From Nocardia sp. CY41 (GTDB lineage: Bacteria > Actinomycetota > Actinomycetes > Mycobacteriales > Mycobacteriaceae), in NCBI RefSeq assembly GCF_009829325.1, contig NZ_VUOS01000020.1, positions 166,234 through 230,233 on the forward strand: 64,000 nt of DNA. Reading direction: 5' to 3'. Numbering within the stretch: position 1 is the stretch's first letter; every line of letters starts with the position of its first letter. The notes beneath the pieces were generated by a model. It worked only from the letters and a program-made list of their open reading frames with translations, was not told the DNA's origin and did not search any database. A program made the translations under genes and the position numbers. Positions 35,401 through 43,500 of the stretch are shown here, one piece after another.

Positions 35401-35809
35401 ACACCACCACCGCATTGCGGTCGATGACGTCCACCGAGGTTTCCGACACCCGCACGAACATGGCCTCCAGCGCGGCCCGATCGCCCTGCGGCGGCGCGGT
35501 GGCCAGCAGCATGCCGCCGCGCTCGGCCAACCGGGCGATCGTCTCGCACGGGATCGTCGCCGTCAGATCGATCGGGACCTGCGACATCAGCGGCGCCTGC
35601 ACATTGCCGAGCGTCCCGTTCTGCGGCCACTTCAGCACCGCGGTGGTCTGCGCGACCGGCAGGAAGGGAGTCGCCAGCGCGAACAGCGCGCCGAGCAACC
35701 CGGCGACCAGTGCGATGAGCCGGGCAGTCCGGAAATCGTTCGGGGTCGCCACCGGGGCGGCGGGGGGTTTCGTCAGAACAGCGGTTGCGGCGTCGGGCAC
35801 GGTTCGCAA
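32435..35809 (-). CDS. embB: Emb-family arabinosyltransferase (second copy, EmbB-like)
   Basis: 1124-aa membrane arabinofuranosyltransferase. The catalytic Asp pair is D296-D297 in NTSDDGYILSM, with the Met at 303 three positions from Mtb EmbB M306 in numbering and in the same motif. The segment YYYLFVETVDGSLSRRFAF and the C-terminal end TATRSGFWSPGSMRV are closest to EmbB as I know it. The proline motif reads NGLRSEP instead of RPEP. The start is TTG 35809 or GTG 35800; an AGGAGGGGGG stretch lies upstream of both. It is transcribed toward the first emb gene, not in tandem with it. The exact paralogue assignment is less certain than the family. Confidence 0.92.
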   Translation of the reverse strand: MRTVPDAATAVLTKPPAAPVATPNDFRTARLIALVAGLLGALFALATPFLPVAQTTAVLKWPQNGTLGNVQAPLMSQVPIDLTATIPCETIARLAERGGMLLATAPPQGDRAALEAMFVRVSETSVDVIDRNAVVVSADRSRMGECTSLSISSDSERTYAVFNGLTRQVERPVEGAAPGVTESATVPVEGQLSGDLRPQVVGVFSDLKGAAPAGLSFDMTVDTRFSSSPTAIKLIAMVAAVLCTLIALAALARLDSSDGRGHRRFLPANWLKPTWADGAVVGTLLLWHFAGANTSDDGYILSMVRVAPHAGYMANYFRWYGVPEAPFGWYYYVIQVFSEISTASPWVRLPALACAILCWLVISREVVPRLGRGVRTSKVALWTGGLVFLAFWLPFDNGLRSEPIVALGALLTWVSIERAIATGRLLPAAVSVLVAAFTLAAAPTGLMCVAALLAGIRPMVRIVVRKHRQFAALGAGRWGSTLPLLAPIAAAGVLVLTAVYTDQTFAGIQEANRVRQVTGPNLAWYEDYLRYYYLFVETVDGSLSRRFAFLVMLLCLFTTMLVLLRRRRVPGIASGPTWRLMGVVFGTIFFMMFNPTKWTHHFGAYAGIAGSLAAVTAVAVSASALRARKNRAIFLAGLLFVLAVAFSGINGYWYVSSFGVPWFDKRISLHGYQSNTLMLVLFGLALALVGWYTLREDYTEPQPSAKTARGRRIRRFAAIPLTVVAALMVALEVLSLVKGAVSQYPAYSLARSNVDALGGSTCGLANDVLVEPDPNGGKLQPIMDPAHPPTDPSDPLAGVDPVGFDPNGVPNDLSADSVEVKPGTGNTSTQSVGAAFAEGQSAGTGGGQGARGVNGSTVALPFGLDPATTPILGSYQNGVQQPANVTSSWYQLPARSADKPLVVISAAGRILSFDDTGAMKYGQSLTVDYGKRQPDGSVQKLGTYLPRDIGPFPSWRNLRVPLDEIAPDADAVRIVANDPILIGDQWLAFTPPRMPKLQTLNSLLGSQQPILLDWAVGLQFPCQRPFDHRNGVAEVPGYRILPDRPLAISSTNTWQAEEFGGPLGFAQMLAKSTTVPTYLKDDWARDWGSLERYDQYDRNAVPAELVTGTATRSGFWSPGSMRVF

Positions 35810-36026
35810 TGCTAGCTGGCCCCCCCTCCTCTCCGGGTCTTTAGGCCGTGCTAGTCGGGCATCGCGGGTTTTGCGTTCAGGTCCTGCGTCAGGTGCCGCT
35901 CAGCTTCTGGGCGTTCCCGGCGAGTTACCCATGTGCTGACGAAGAAGGTCATCCATATCCGACCCCGGGCACTCGAAAAGGACCCGTATGACGCGACAGC
36001 CTACGAAGGGATGGAAAGGTGGGTGT

Positions 36027-36524
36027 ATGACCAAGGTGAATCTCTCGACGAACTACGGATCGATCGTGCTCGAACTGGACGATCAGAAAGCGCCGAACAC
36101 GGTGCGCAACTTCGTGGACTACGTGAACGCGGGCCACTACAACGGCACGATCTTCCACCGCGTCATCCCCGGCTTCATGATCCAGGGCGGCGGTTTCGAG
36201 CCCGGGCTGCGCCAGAAGGGCACGAAGGACCCGATTCAGAACGAAGCGAACAACGGCCTGAAGAACGACAAGTACACCGTCGCGATGGCCCGCACCAACG
36301 ACCCGCACTCGGCCACCGCGCAGTTCTTCATCAACGTCGCCGACAACGCCTTCCTCAACCACTCCGCGCCCAATGCGGCCGGCTGGGGTTACGCCGTCTT
36401 CGGCAAGGTGACCGAAGGCACCGACGTGGTCGACAAGATCGCGGGTGTCGCCACCTCCTCGGCCGGCATGCATCAGGACGTTCCGGTCGATGACGTCGTC
36501 ATCGAATCCGTCAGCCTCGGCTGA
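36027..36524 (+). CDS. Cyclophilin-type peptidyl-prolyl cis-trans isomerase
   Basis: 165-aa single-domain cytoplasmic cyclophilin that speeds proline isomerisation during folding. Seen: the catalytic Arg in FHRVIPGFMIQGG, MARTNDPHSATAQFFIN, and NAAGWGYAVFGKVTEG, which carries the ring-binding Trp position. No signal peptide or membrane segment, so it is the PpiA/PpiB type rather than an exported one. The start is ATG 36027 with AAAGGTGGG upstream; the 13 codons before it are not conserved. A shared terminator separates it from accD4. Confidence 0.93.
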   Translation: MTKVNLSTNYGSIVLELDDQKAPNTVRNFVDYVNAGHYNGTIFHRVIPGFMIQGGGFEPGLRQKGTKDPIQNEANNGLKNDKYTVAMARTNDPHSATAQFFINVADNAFLNHSAPNAAGWGYAVFGKVTEGTDVVDKIAGVATSSAGMHQDVPVDDVVIESVSLG

Positions 36525-36546
36525 CAGTTCGGCGCGCACGACGCGA

Positions 36547-36579
36547 ATCGGGCCGCGCCCCAAGGGGGCGCGGCCCGAT
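36547..36579. terminator. Bidirectional terminator between cyclophilin gene and accD4
   Basis: Perfect 15-bp stem ATCGGGCCGCGCCCC with its complement and a 3-nt AAG loop, lying between convergent stops at 36524 and 36593. Confidence 0.85.
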
Positions 36580-36592
36580 CCTGTTCCGGGTG

Positions 36593-38137
36593 CTACAGCG
36601 GCAGCAGGTGATGCTTGCGCGGGCTGCGGGGAAGAGCCTTGTCCCGCAACAACTGCAGCGCGCGACGGATCTCCAGCCGGGTCGCCGCCGGCTCGATGAC
36701 CGCGTCGACGTAGCCGCGCTCGGCGGCCACCCACGGTGTCGCCACGGTGGCGTTGTAGAAGTCGATCATCTGCTGGCGAATCGCGGCGCGCTGCTCCTCG
36801 GGCGCGGCGTCGATCTGCTTGGCTCCGATCAAGCTGACCGCGCTCTCGGCGCCCATGACGGCGATGCGCGCGGTGGGCCAGGCCAGGTTCACGTCGGCGC
36901 CCAGCTGCTTGGAGCCCATCACGGCGTAACCGCCGCCGTAGGACTTGCGGATCACCACGGTGACCTTCGGTACCGACGCCTCGACGTAGGAGAACAAGAA
37001 CCGTCCACCGCGCTTGATGACGCCGATCTTCTCCTGCTCCACACCGGGCAGGAAGCCGGGCGTGTCGACGACGAACACCAGCGGGATCTCGAACGCGTCG
37101 CACAGCCGCACGAAATGCGCGGCCTTGTCCGAGGCGCGGGCGTCCAACGCGCCCGCGTACACCATCGGCTGGTTGGCGACCACGCCGACGCTGCGCCCGT
37201 CCACCCGGGCGAAGCCAGTGATGACGTTGCGGCCCGCCGACGCGCCGAACTCGTGGAACGCGCCGTCGTCGAAGATGCGCAGCAGGATCTCGTGCATGTC
37301 GTACCCGGCGTTGTCGGCGTCCGGGACGATCGAATTCAGTTCCAGGTCGCTGTCGGTGATCTCCGGCTCCAGACCGGGGTTCACGATCGGCGCCTGCTCC
37401 TGGCAACTGGTCGGCAGGTAGCTCAGGTAGTCGCGCACCCATTCGAACGCGGCCGCCTCGTCCTTGGCCACGTGGTGGATGTTGCCGTATTCCGCCTGAC
37501 TGCGCGCCCCGCCGAGTTCCTCGAGACTCACGTCCTCGCCGGTGACCTCGCGGATCACCTTCGGGCCGGTGACGAACATGTACGCCTCTTCGGTCGCCAC
37601 CACCACGTCGGTGTTGATCGGGGCGTAGACGGCGCCGCCCGCGCACTTGCCGAGGATCATCGAGATCTGCGGCACCAGGCCGGACAGCGGCTCCTGGCGC
37701 CGACCCAGTTCGGCGTACCAGGCCAGCGAGGTCACCGCCTCCTGCACGCGCGCGCCACCGGAGTCGTTGATGCCGACCACCGGGCAGCCGACCTTGGCCG
37801 CGTACTCCAGGATCCCGGCGACCTTGCGGCCGAACATCTCGCCGACCGAACCGCCGTAGACGGTCTGGTCGTGCGAGAACACCGCGACGGGCCTGCCATC
37901 GACCAGGCCGTGCCCGGTGACGACGCCGTCGCCGTAGAGCGCTGCGGAATCACCCGGCTTGCGGACCAGCGCACCGATCTCCACGAAGGTTCCCGGATCC
38001 AGCAGCATGTTGATCCGGTCGCGGGCGCTGGGGATGCCTTTCTTCGCCCGCTTGGCCACCCCCGCTTCACCCGCCGGCTCCTGCGCTAATTCCAGGCGCT
38101 TGCGCAGGTCGGCGAGTTTTTCGGCAGTCGTGCTCAC
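36593..38137 (-). CDS. accD4: Acyl-CoA carboxylase beta subunit (carboxyltransferase) of mycolate synthesis
   Basis: 514-aa carboxyltransferase that, with AccA3 and AccD5 in mycobacteria, carboxylates the long acyl chain to give the extender unit for Pks13. Seen: the crotonase-fold biotin-dependent carboxyltransferase core with DSGGARVQEAVTSLAWYAEL, the oxyanion GKCAGGAVYAP, and in the C-half VVDTPGFLPGVEQE and RKSYGGGYAVMGSKQLGAD. The start GTG 38137 overlaps the pks13 stop by 4 nt. The same gene order, fadD32-pks13-accD4, is found in M. tuberculosis. Confidence 0.96.
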   Translation of the reverse strand: MSTTAEKLADLRKRLELAQEPAGEAGVAKRAKKGIPSARDRINMLLDPGTFVEIGALVRKPGDSAALYGDGVVTGHGLVDGRPVAVFSHDQTVYGGSVGEMFGRKVAGILEYAAKVGCPVVGINDSGGARVQEAVTSLAWYAELGRRQEPLSGLVPQISMILGKCAGGAVYAPINTDVVVATEEAYMFVTGPKVIREVTGEDVSLEELGGARSQAEYGNIHHVAKDEAAAFEWVRDYLSYLPTSCQEQAPIVNPGLEPEITDSDLELNSIVPDADNAGYDMHEILLRIFDDGAFHEFGASAGRNVITGFARVDGRSVGVVANQPMVYAGALDARASDKAAHFVRLCDAFEIPLVFVVDTPGFLPGVEQEKIGVIKRGGRFLFSYVEASVPKVTVVIRKSYGGGYAVMGSKQLGADVNLAWPTARIAVMGAESAVSLIGAKQIDAAPEEQRAAIRQQMIDFYNATVATPWVAAERGYVDAVIEPAATRLEIRRALQLLRDKALPRSPRKHHLLPL

Positions 38138-41100
38138 TTGGCCCCTTTCGCCTCGATCGCGGCGAGCTTCGCGGCCAGGTCGGCTCCGATCTTCCCGATC
38201 CGCGGTTCGTCGATGATCTGCAGGTGGTCGCCGGCGATGTGGACGACCTCCAGATTCGGAATGTATTCGTCCCAGCCGCCGTTCGGCACCCGGTCGGCGA
38301 AACGTGGCTCGAGCTCGATCATTCCGTCGTGATAGCGATCGGCGAGGTAGAGCACGGCGTTGCCGTCGTAGTGCGAGGGGCGGGTCCGGGCGAGATGGCG
38401 GCTGTCGATCCACGAGGTGCGCTGGTGTTCGAGCACACCACCGGGAATCTTGGTGCCGCTGATCTTGATCAGGTCGCTGATCATCTTGAACTGCTCGTCG
38501 TCGGAGGCCGCGGCGAGCGTCTCCAGCTGTTCCCGATCCAGTTCCCCGTCGACGCCATAGGTCTTCTTGGCGAAGGCCTGATAACGCTCGATCCGGCGCA
38601 CCCGCGCCTCGGGGCTGTTGTCCTCACCCTGCGTCGGGATGGCCAGGTCGATCAGGCCGACCATGCGCACGTCCGCGCCCTCGGCGCGCAGCAGCTGCGC
38701 GGTCTGGATGGCCAGCACCGCGCCCAGCGACCAGCCGTACAGCACGAACGGACCGTCGCCCTGGATCTTGCGCAGCTCGGGCAGGTACTGGCGAGCCCGC
38801 TCCTCGATCGAGCCGTCGACCCGTTCGAAGCCGTACATGGGCGTCTCGGCGGGCAGCCGCTTCAACAGCGGCTCGTACACCAGCGTGTTGCCACCCGACG
38901 GATGGAACACGAACACCGGCACGGCGTTCGACCCCTCGGCGCGCGGCCGCAGCGGACGGACGAAGCCGTCCACGTCCGCGCCGCTGTCCTGCAGGGTGCG
39001 GACGATGTCGGCGAGCTGCTCGATGGTCTCGCAGTCGAGCACATCGTCCACGGTGACCTCGGCCTTGACCCGTTCGGTCAGGCGCGCGGCCAGCTTCTCC
39101 GCGGTGTCCTCGTCGAGGATCGGCAGCGTGTTGAAGATGCCGCCGGCCGACTTACCGGTGACCACCGCCCAGGTGGCGAAGGTCAGGCGCTCGGCGGCGT
39201 CACGCGGCGGGACGTCGTCCTCGTCGGCCGGCGACTGCGCACCGCCGAAGACGGCCGCGGGCGTGGCCGGTGCGGTCTGGGCGACCGGTTCCGCGGCGGG
39301 CTCGGCGGCAGTGGTTTCCGGCGCGGCGTCCGGCGGCGTGGGCGCAACGCCCGCGACAGCGGCGACCGGGTCGCCTCCGGTGGCCAGGGCCTGGCGAGCG
39401 GTGGCGATGAAATCGGCGTCGACGGCCAGCTCACCCGTGCCGCCCGCCGCCTTGTCGGCGGCCTGCTGATCGGCCATCGCCTGCACCTCGTCGCGGTGCT
39501 CGATCGCGTACCGCAGCACCTTGCCGACCTCGTGCAGGCTGGCGTCCCGGACGGCCTGCACCTGCAGCTGCGGGATGTCGAACTCGTATTCGACCCGGTT
39601 CTTGATGCGCATCGCCATCAGCGAGTCCAAGCCGAGTTCCATCAGCGGGATCTCCATCGGAAGATCCTCGACCGCGTAACCCATGGATTCCGCGACGATC
39701 AGCGCCAGCCGCTCCTCGACGGTCTGCGTGCCGTGGGGATCCCACCGGTCACCGAAGGTCTCCACGACCTCGAGATCGGCGTCGCTGCGCGGCTGCTCGG
39801 CCGCCGCAGGGACGGGCTCGGCGGCAACGGGTTCGGGCAGCGGGGCGCCGGAGGTCACCACGGCGTCGAACACCAGGCGGAAGACGGTGCCTTCCTTCGC
39901 ATGGACCTGCACCGAAGCGCCGCCGGGATGCGGGGTGAGCGTGGTGGTGAGCGTGCCCGCCGCCGGGATCGGCGCGTGCGGGATCGCCGCGCCCAGCGAC
40001 ACATCGCTGAGCACCTGCGCCGCCGCGGCGCGCACCAGTCCGGCGAGATCGGTCACCGATGACGCCTGCACCTCCCAGACGTGCCTGCCGTCCGGCAGTG
40101 CGACGTGCGCACCGGGAACCCGGCCGTTGCCGCCCGCGGCCAGCCGCACCTTCGGCCAGTACTCCTTGCGCACGAACGTGGTGCGCGGAACGTCGGCGTA
40201 GTCGCCCGGGCCGAGCAGCGAGAACAGATCGACCTTGTGCCCGTGCACGTAGAGCTGGGCGAGCGCGGCGATGACGCCCGCGGACTCGTCCTCCTTGCGC
40301 TTGAGCGTCGGGATGAGCTGCGCGTCGTGCACGCCCGCGGCGAAGGTGGTGCCCAGCACCTGCATCAACGCGACGGAATTCGGCGCCAGCTCCAGGAATG
40401 TGGTGTGGCCCGCGTCCACCGCGAGCTTCACCGCGTTGGTGAAGTACACGCTGTGGCGCATGTTCTTGACCCAGTAGTCCTCGTCGTGGATCGGGTCGCT
40501 GCCCGCGCGGAAGAACTCTTCTTTGTGCACTGTCGAGTACAGGCCGGTCTTCAGCTTGGTGGGCTCGATGCCGGCCAGTTCCGCGGCCAGCTCGCCGAGC
40601 AGCGGATTCATCTGCGAGGTGTGGCCCGCGCCGCGGGTCTGCAGCACGCGGGCGAACTTGCCCGCCGCCTCCACCTGCGCGACGATCGCCGCGACCTGAT
40701 CCTGCGGGCCGCCGATCACCGTGTTGGTCGGCGCCGCGTACACCGCGACCTCGACGTCCGGGTACTCCGGCAGCAGCTTCGCGACGTCCTCGGCGCTGTA
40801 CTCGATGAGCGCCATGTTGCGCACGTCGTCGTCGCTGATCATCTGCTCGCCCTCGCCCATCAGGCGAGAACGGGCGCAGATCACGCGCACCGCGTCCTCG
40901 AGCGAGAGGCCACCGGCGATGTACGCGCCCGCGACCTCGCCCATCGAATGGCCCACCACCGCGTCGGGTTCCGCGCCGTGCGCGCGCAGCAGCGCGGCCA
41001 GGCCGATCTGGATGGTGAAGATGCCGACCTGCGAGGTGCCGACGTTGTAGTCCTGGCTGTCGTCCAGGAACAGCTCGCGCACCGAGTATCCGGCCTCGTC

Positions 41101-43389
41101 CTGCACCAGTTCGTCGACCTCGTCCACGGCGGCGGCGAAGATCGAGTTCTCCAGGTAGAGCTGCTTGCCCATCTTGCGGTGCTGCGCGCCGAAACCGGCG
41201 AGCACCCACATCGGGCCCATCGCCGCGGGCGCGTCGGCGGTGAAGACGCCCGGACCGGGCTTGCCCGCCGCGATGGCGCGCAGCCCGGCGATCGCCTCCT
41301 CATGCGTCTTGGCCAGCACCACGCCGCGCGAACGCCAGTGGCTGCGCTTGGCCAGCGATCGCGCCACATCGGCGAGCGGCGTCCGCGCGCCCGTCTCCGA
41401 CTCCAGCCAGTCGGCCAGTTCGGCGGCGGCGCGGCGGCGCCGGGAGGGCAGGTAACCCGACACGGGCAGGATCTGCGGCAGCGGCTCGGTGCGCTCGGCG
41501 GTCCACTCGACGGCGGGCGCGGCGGCTTCGGCCGCCACCTCGGCCGCGGCGGCGAGGGCATCGGAGGCCGCGGCGGCATCGGCGGTCTCGTCCAGCGCGT
41601 CCTCGTCGAACTGGGTCTCGAGTTCGGAGAACGGAGCCTGGTTGTCGGCCGCGTCGGCGGCGGTCGGCGTGTACTCCTGGACGACGATGTGCGCGTTCGT
41701 GCCGCCGAAACCGAAGCCGGAGATGCCGATGGTGGCCTTGCCGCTGTAACGGGGGAACTCCGTCGGCTCGTCGACGATCTTCAGGTGCGCCTGGTCCCAC
41801 GGGATGTACGGGTTCGGCCCGGCGTAGTTGATGTTCGGCGGAATGACGTTGTGCTGCAACGACATGACCACTTTCGCCAGGCTCGCCGCACCGGCGCCGG
41901 ACTCCAGGTGGCCGAAGTTGGTCTTGGCCGAACCGAGCAACGCCGGCTTGTCGGCTTCCCGACCGCGGCCGACCACCCGGCCGAGCGCGTCCGCCTCGAT
42001 CGGGTCGCCGATCAGGGTGCCGGTGCCGTGCGCCTCGATGTAGTCCACCGACGACGGCGCGATGCCCGCGTCCCGGTAGGCGCGGCGCAGCACCTCGGCC
42101 TGCGCGTCGGGGTTCGGGGCGAGCAGGCCGTTGGACCGGCCGTCGTTGTTGACCGCCGAGCCCTTGATCACGGCGTAGATCGTGTCGCCGTCGCGCTCGG
42201 CGTCCGCCAGGCGCTTGAGCACCACCAGACCGCCGCCCTCGGACCGGACCATGCCGTCGGCGTCACTGGAGAACGCCTTGATGTGCCCGTCCTTGGCGAC
42301 GCCGCCGTTGGCGTCGAAGCCGAGCGTGGCCATCGGCGCGAGCAGCATGTTCACGCCGCCGGCCAGCGCCAGGTCGGCATCGCCGTTACGCAGCGCCTGC
42401 ACCGCGTCGTGCACCGCCACCAGGGTCGAGGAGCACGCGGTATCGACGGCCACCGACGGACCGCGGAAGTCGAAGAAATAGGAGACCCGGTTCGGAATGA
42501 TGGACGTGACGCTGCCCATGATCGCGTAGGCCTCGGCCGACACCGGCACGTTCGGGTCGCGCTCGCTGCCCAGCCCGAGCGCCGCGAGCAGCATGAAGTC
42601 GTTGCCCGACGAGCCGATGAACACGCCGACCGGCTCGCCCTTGAGTTCGCTGGCCGGAATCCTGGCGTGTTCCAACGCCTCCCAGGTCAGCTCCATCATC
42701 AGGCGCTGCTGCGGATCGACCCGCTCGACCTCGACCGGCGACATGGCGAAGAACTCGGCGTCGAAGCCCTTGACGACGTCCTGATCCAGGTAGCCGCCCT
42801 TGGTGTTGGCGTTCTCGATCGCCTCGGCCAGCTGCGGCTCCTCCAGGAACTCCGACCACCGTCCTTCGGGCCGTTCCCGGATGCCGTCACCGCGGCCGAT
42901 GAGGAACTCCCACGTCGACTCCGGGGTGTCGCCCGCGCCGGGCAGCCGGGTCGACAGACCGACGATCGCGATGTCGTGCGCCTCACCCGGCCGGTAGCCC
43001 GCGGTGTAGAACGCGTCGTCGGAGGAATCCTCCGGCACGTCCGGCTCGCCGTTGATGATCCGCTCGGCCAGCGCGGCGATGGTCGGATGCTGGTACACGA
43101 TCGTCGCGTTCAGCATCACGCCGGTCAGTTCCTCGATGTCCCCGCCGAGGGCGATGGCGTCACGCGAGGCGAGCCCGAACTCCTCCATCGGCCGGTCCAC
43201 GGTGATCTGCTCGATCGGTTGCCCGGTCGCCTCGGAGACCCAGCGCCGCAGCCACTCACGCAGCTCCGCCACCGACATGTCGGTCTGCGCGCCGCTGTTG
43301 GCGGACTCGGCCGGGGCCGCCGCGTCGGCGACGGTCTCCACGGGCGGGGTGTCGGTCGTCTGGGTGGGCGTGCCCTCGTTGTCAGCCAT
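38134..43389 (-). CDS. pks13: Polyketide synthase Pks13 (mycolate condensase)
   Basis: 1751-aa type I PKS that condenses two activated fatty acids into the mycolate beta-keto precursor and transfers it to trehalose. Domain order: N-ACP (PPant Ser75 in FGLASRDA), ketosynthase (Cys319 in DTACSS, His motifs EAHGTGT and NFGHLESG), a linker, acyltransferase (Ser815 in GHSMGE), an Ala/Pro linker, C-ACP (Ser1256 in LGLDSLMAM), a long Ala/Pro-rich linker, and thioesterase (Ser1554 in GWSLGA, His1722 in AGDHLQ). All active-site residues are present. The start is ATG 43389, with GAGGAA just upstream. Its partner FadD32 loads the N-ACP. Confidence 0.97.
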   Translation of the reverse strand: MADNEGTPTQTTDTPPVETVADAAAPAESANSGAQTDMSVAELREWLRRWVSEATGQPIEQITVDRPMEEFGLASRDAIALGGDIEELTGVMLNATIVYQHPTIAALAERIINGEPDVPEDSSDDAFYTAGYRPGEAHDIAIVGLSTRLPGAGDTPESTWEFLIGRGDGIRERPEGRWSEFLEEPQLAEAIENANTKGGYLDQDVVKGFDAEFFAMSPVEVERVDPQQRLMMELTWEALEHARIPASELKGEPVGVFIGSSGNDFMLLAALGLGSERDPNVPVSAEAYAIMGSVTSIIPNRVSYFFDFRGPSVAVDTACSSTLVAVHDAVQALRNGDADLALAGGVNMLLAPMATLGFDANGGVAKDGHIKAFSSDADGMVRSEGGGLVVLKRLADAERDGDTIYAVIKGSAVNNDGRSNGLLAPNPDAQAEVLRRAYRDAGIAPSSVDYIEAHGTGTLIGDPIEADALGRVVGRGREADKPALLGSAKTNFGHLESGAGAASLAKVVMSLQHNVIPPNINYAGPNPYIPWDQAHLKIVDEPTEFPRYSGKATIGISGFGFGGTNAHIVVQEYTPTAADAADNQAPFSELETQFDEDALDETADAAAASDALAAAAEVAAEAAAPAVEWTAERTEPLPQILPVSGYLPSRRRRAAAELADWLESETGARTPLADVARSLAKRSHWRSRGVVLAKTHEEAIAGLRAIAAGKPGPGVFTADAPAAMGPMWVLAGFGAQHRKMGKQLYLENSIFAAAVDEVDELVQDEAGYSVRELFLDDSQDYNVGTSQVGIFTIQIGLAALLRAHGAEPDAVVGHSMGEVAGAYIAGGLSLEDAVRVICARSRLMGEGEQMISDDDVRNMALIEYSAEDVAKLLPEYPDVEVAVYAAPTNTVIGGPQDQVAAIVAQVEAAGKFARVLQTRGAGHTSQMNPLLGELAAELAGIEPTKLKTGLYSTVHKEEFFRAGSDPIHDEDYWVKNMRHSVYFTNAVKLAVDAGHTTFLELAPNSVALMQVLGTTFAAGVHDAQLIPTLKRKEDESAGVIAALAQLYVHGHKVDLFSLLGPGDYADVPRTTFVRKEYWPKVRLAAGGNGRVPGAHVALPDGRHVWEVQASSVTDLAGLVRAAAAQVLSDVSLGAAIPHAPIPAAGTLTTTLTPHPGGASVQVHAKEGTVFRLVFDAVVTSGAPLPEPVAAEPVPAAAEQPRSDADLEVVETFGDRWDPHGTQTVEERLALIVAESMGYAVEDLPMEIPLMELGLDSLMAMRIKNRVEYEFDIPQLQVQAVRDASLHEVGKVLRYAIEHRDEVQAMADQQAADKAAGGTGELAVDADFIATARQALATGGDPVAAVAGVAPTPPDAAPETTAAEPAAEPVAQTAPATPAAVFGGAQSPADEDDVPPRDAAERLTFATWAVVTGKSAGGIFNTLPILDEDTAEKLAARLTERVKAEVTVDDVLDCETIEQLADIVRTLQDSGADVDGFVRPLRPRAEGSNAVPVFVFHPSGGNTLVYEPLLKRLPAETPMYGFERVDGSIEERARQYLPELRKIQGDGPFVLYGWSLGAVLAIQTAQLLRAEGADVRMVGLIDLAIPTQGEDNSPEARVRRIERYQAFAKKTYGVDGELDREQLETLAAASDDEQFKMISDLIKISGTKIPGGVLEHQRTSWIDSRHLARTRPSHYDGNAVLYLADRYHDGMIELEPRFADRVPNGGWDEYIPNLEVVHIAGDHLQIIDEPRIGKIGADLAAKLAAIEAKGAK

Positions 43390-43500
43390 CAATTCCTCAA
43401 GCTACCTGTCTGCGTACCGGGCGTACCGTGAAATGACGCCCGGCGCGTGGGAAGGTCGGCGCCGAGCGTCGATGGTCGGTCCGAGGCCGCCCCTGAGCAA

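Noticed and set aside
32726..35815. 1029-codon open frame on the plus strand across the emb gene
   Set aside because: Shadow frame rich in Arg/His/Gln repeats; the minus strand encodes a complete Emb protein.
40081..43431. 1116-codon open frame on the plus strand across pks13
   Set aside because: Shadow frame; all Pks13 active-site motifs are on the minus strand.
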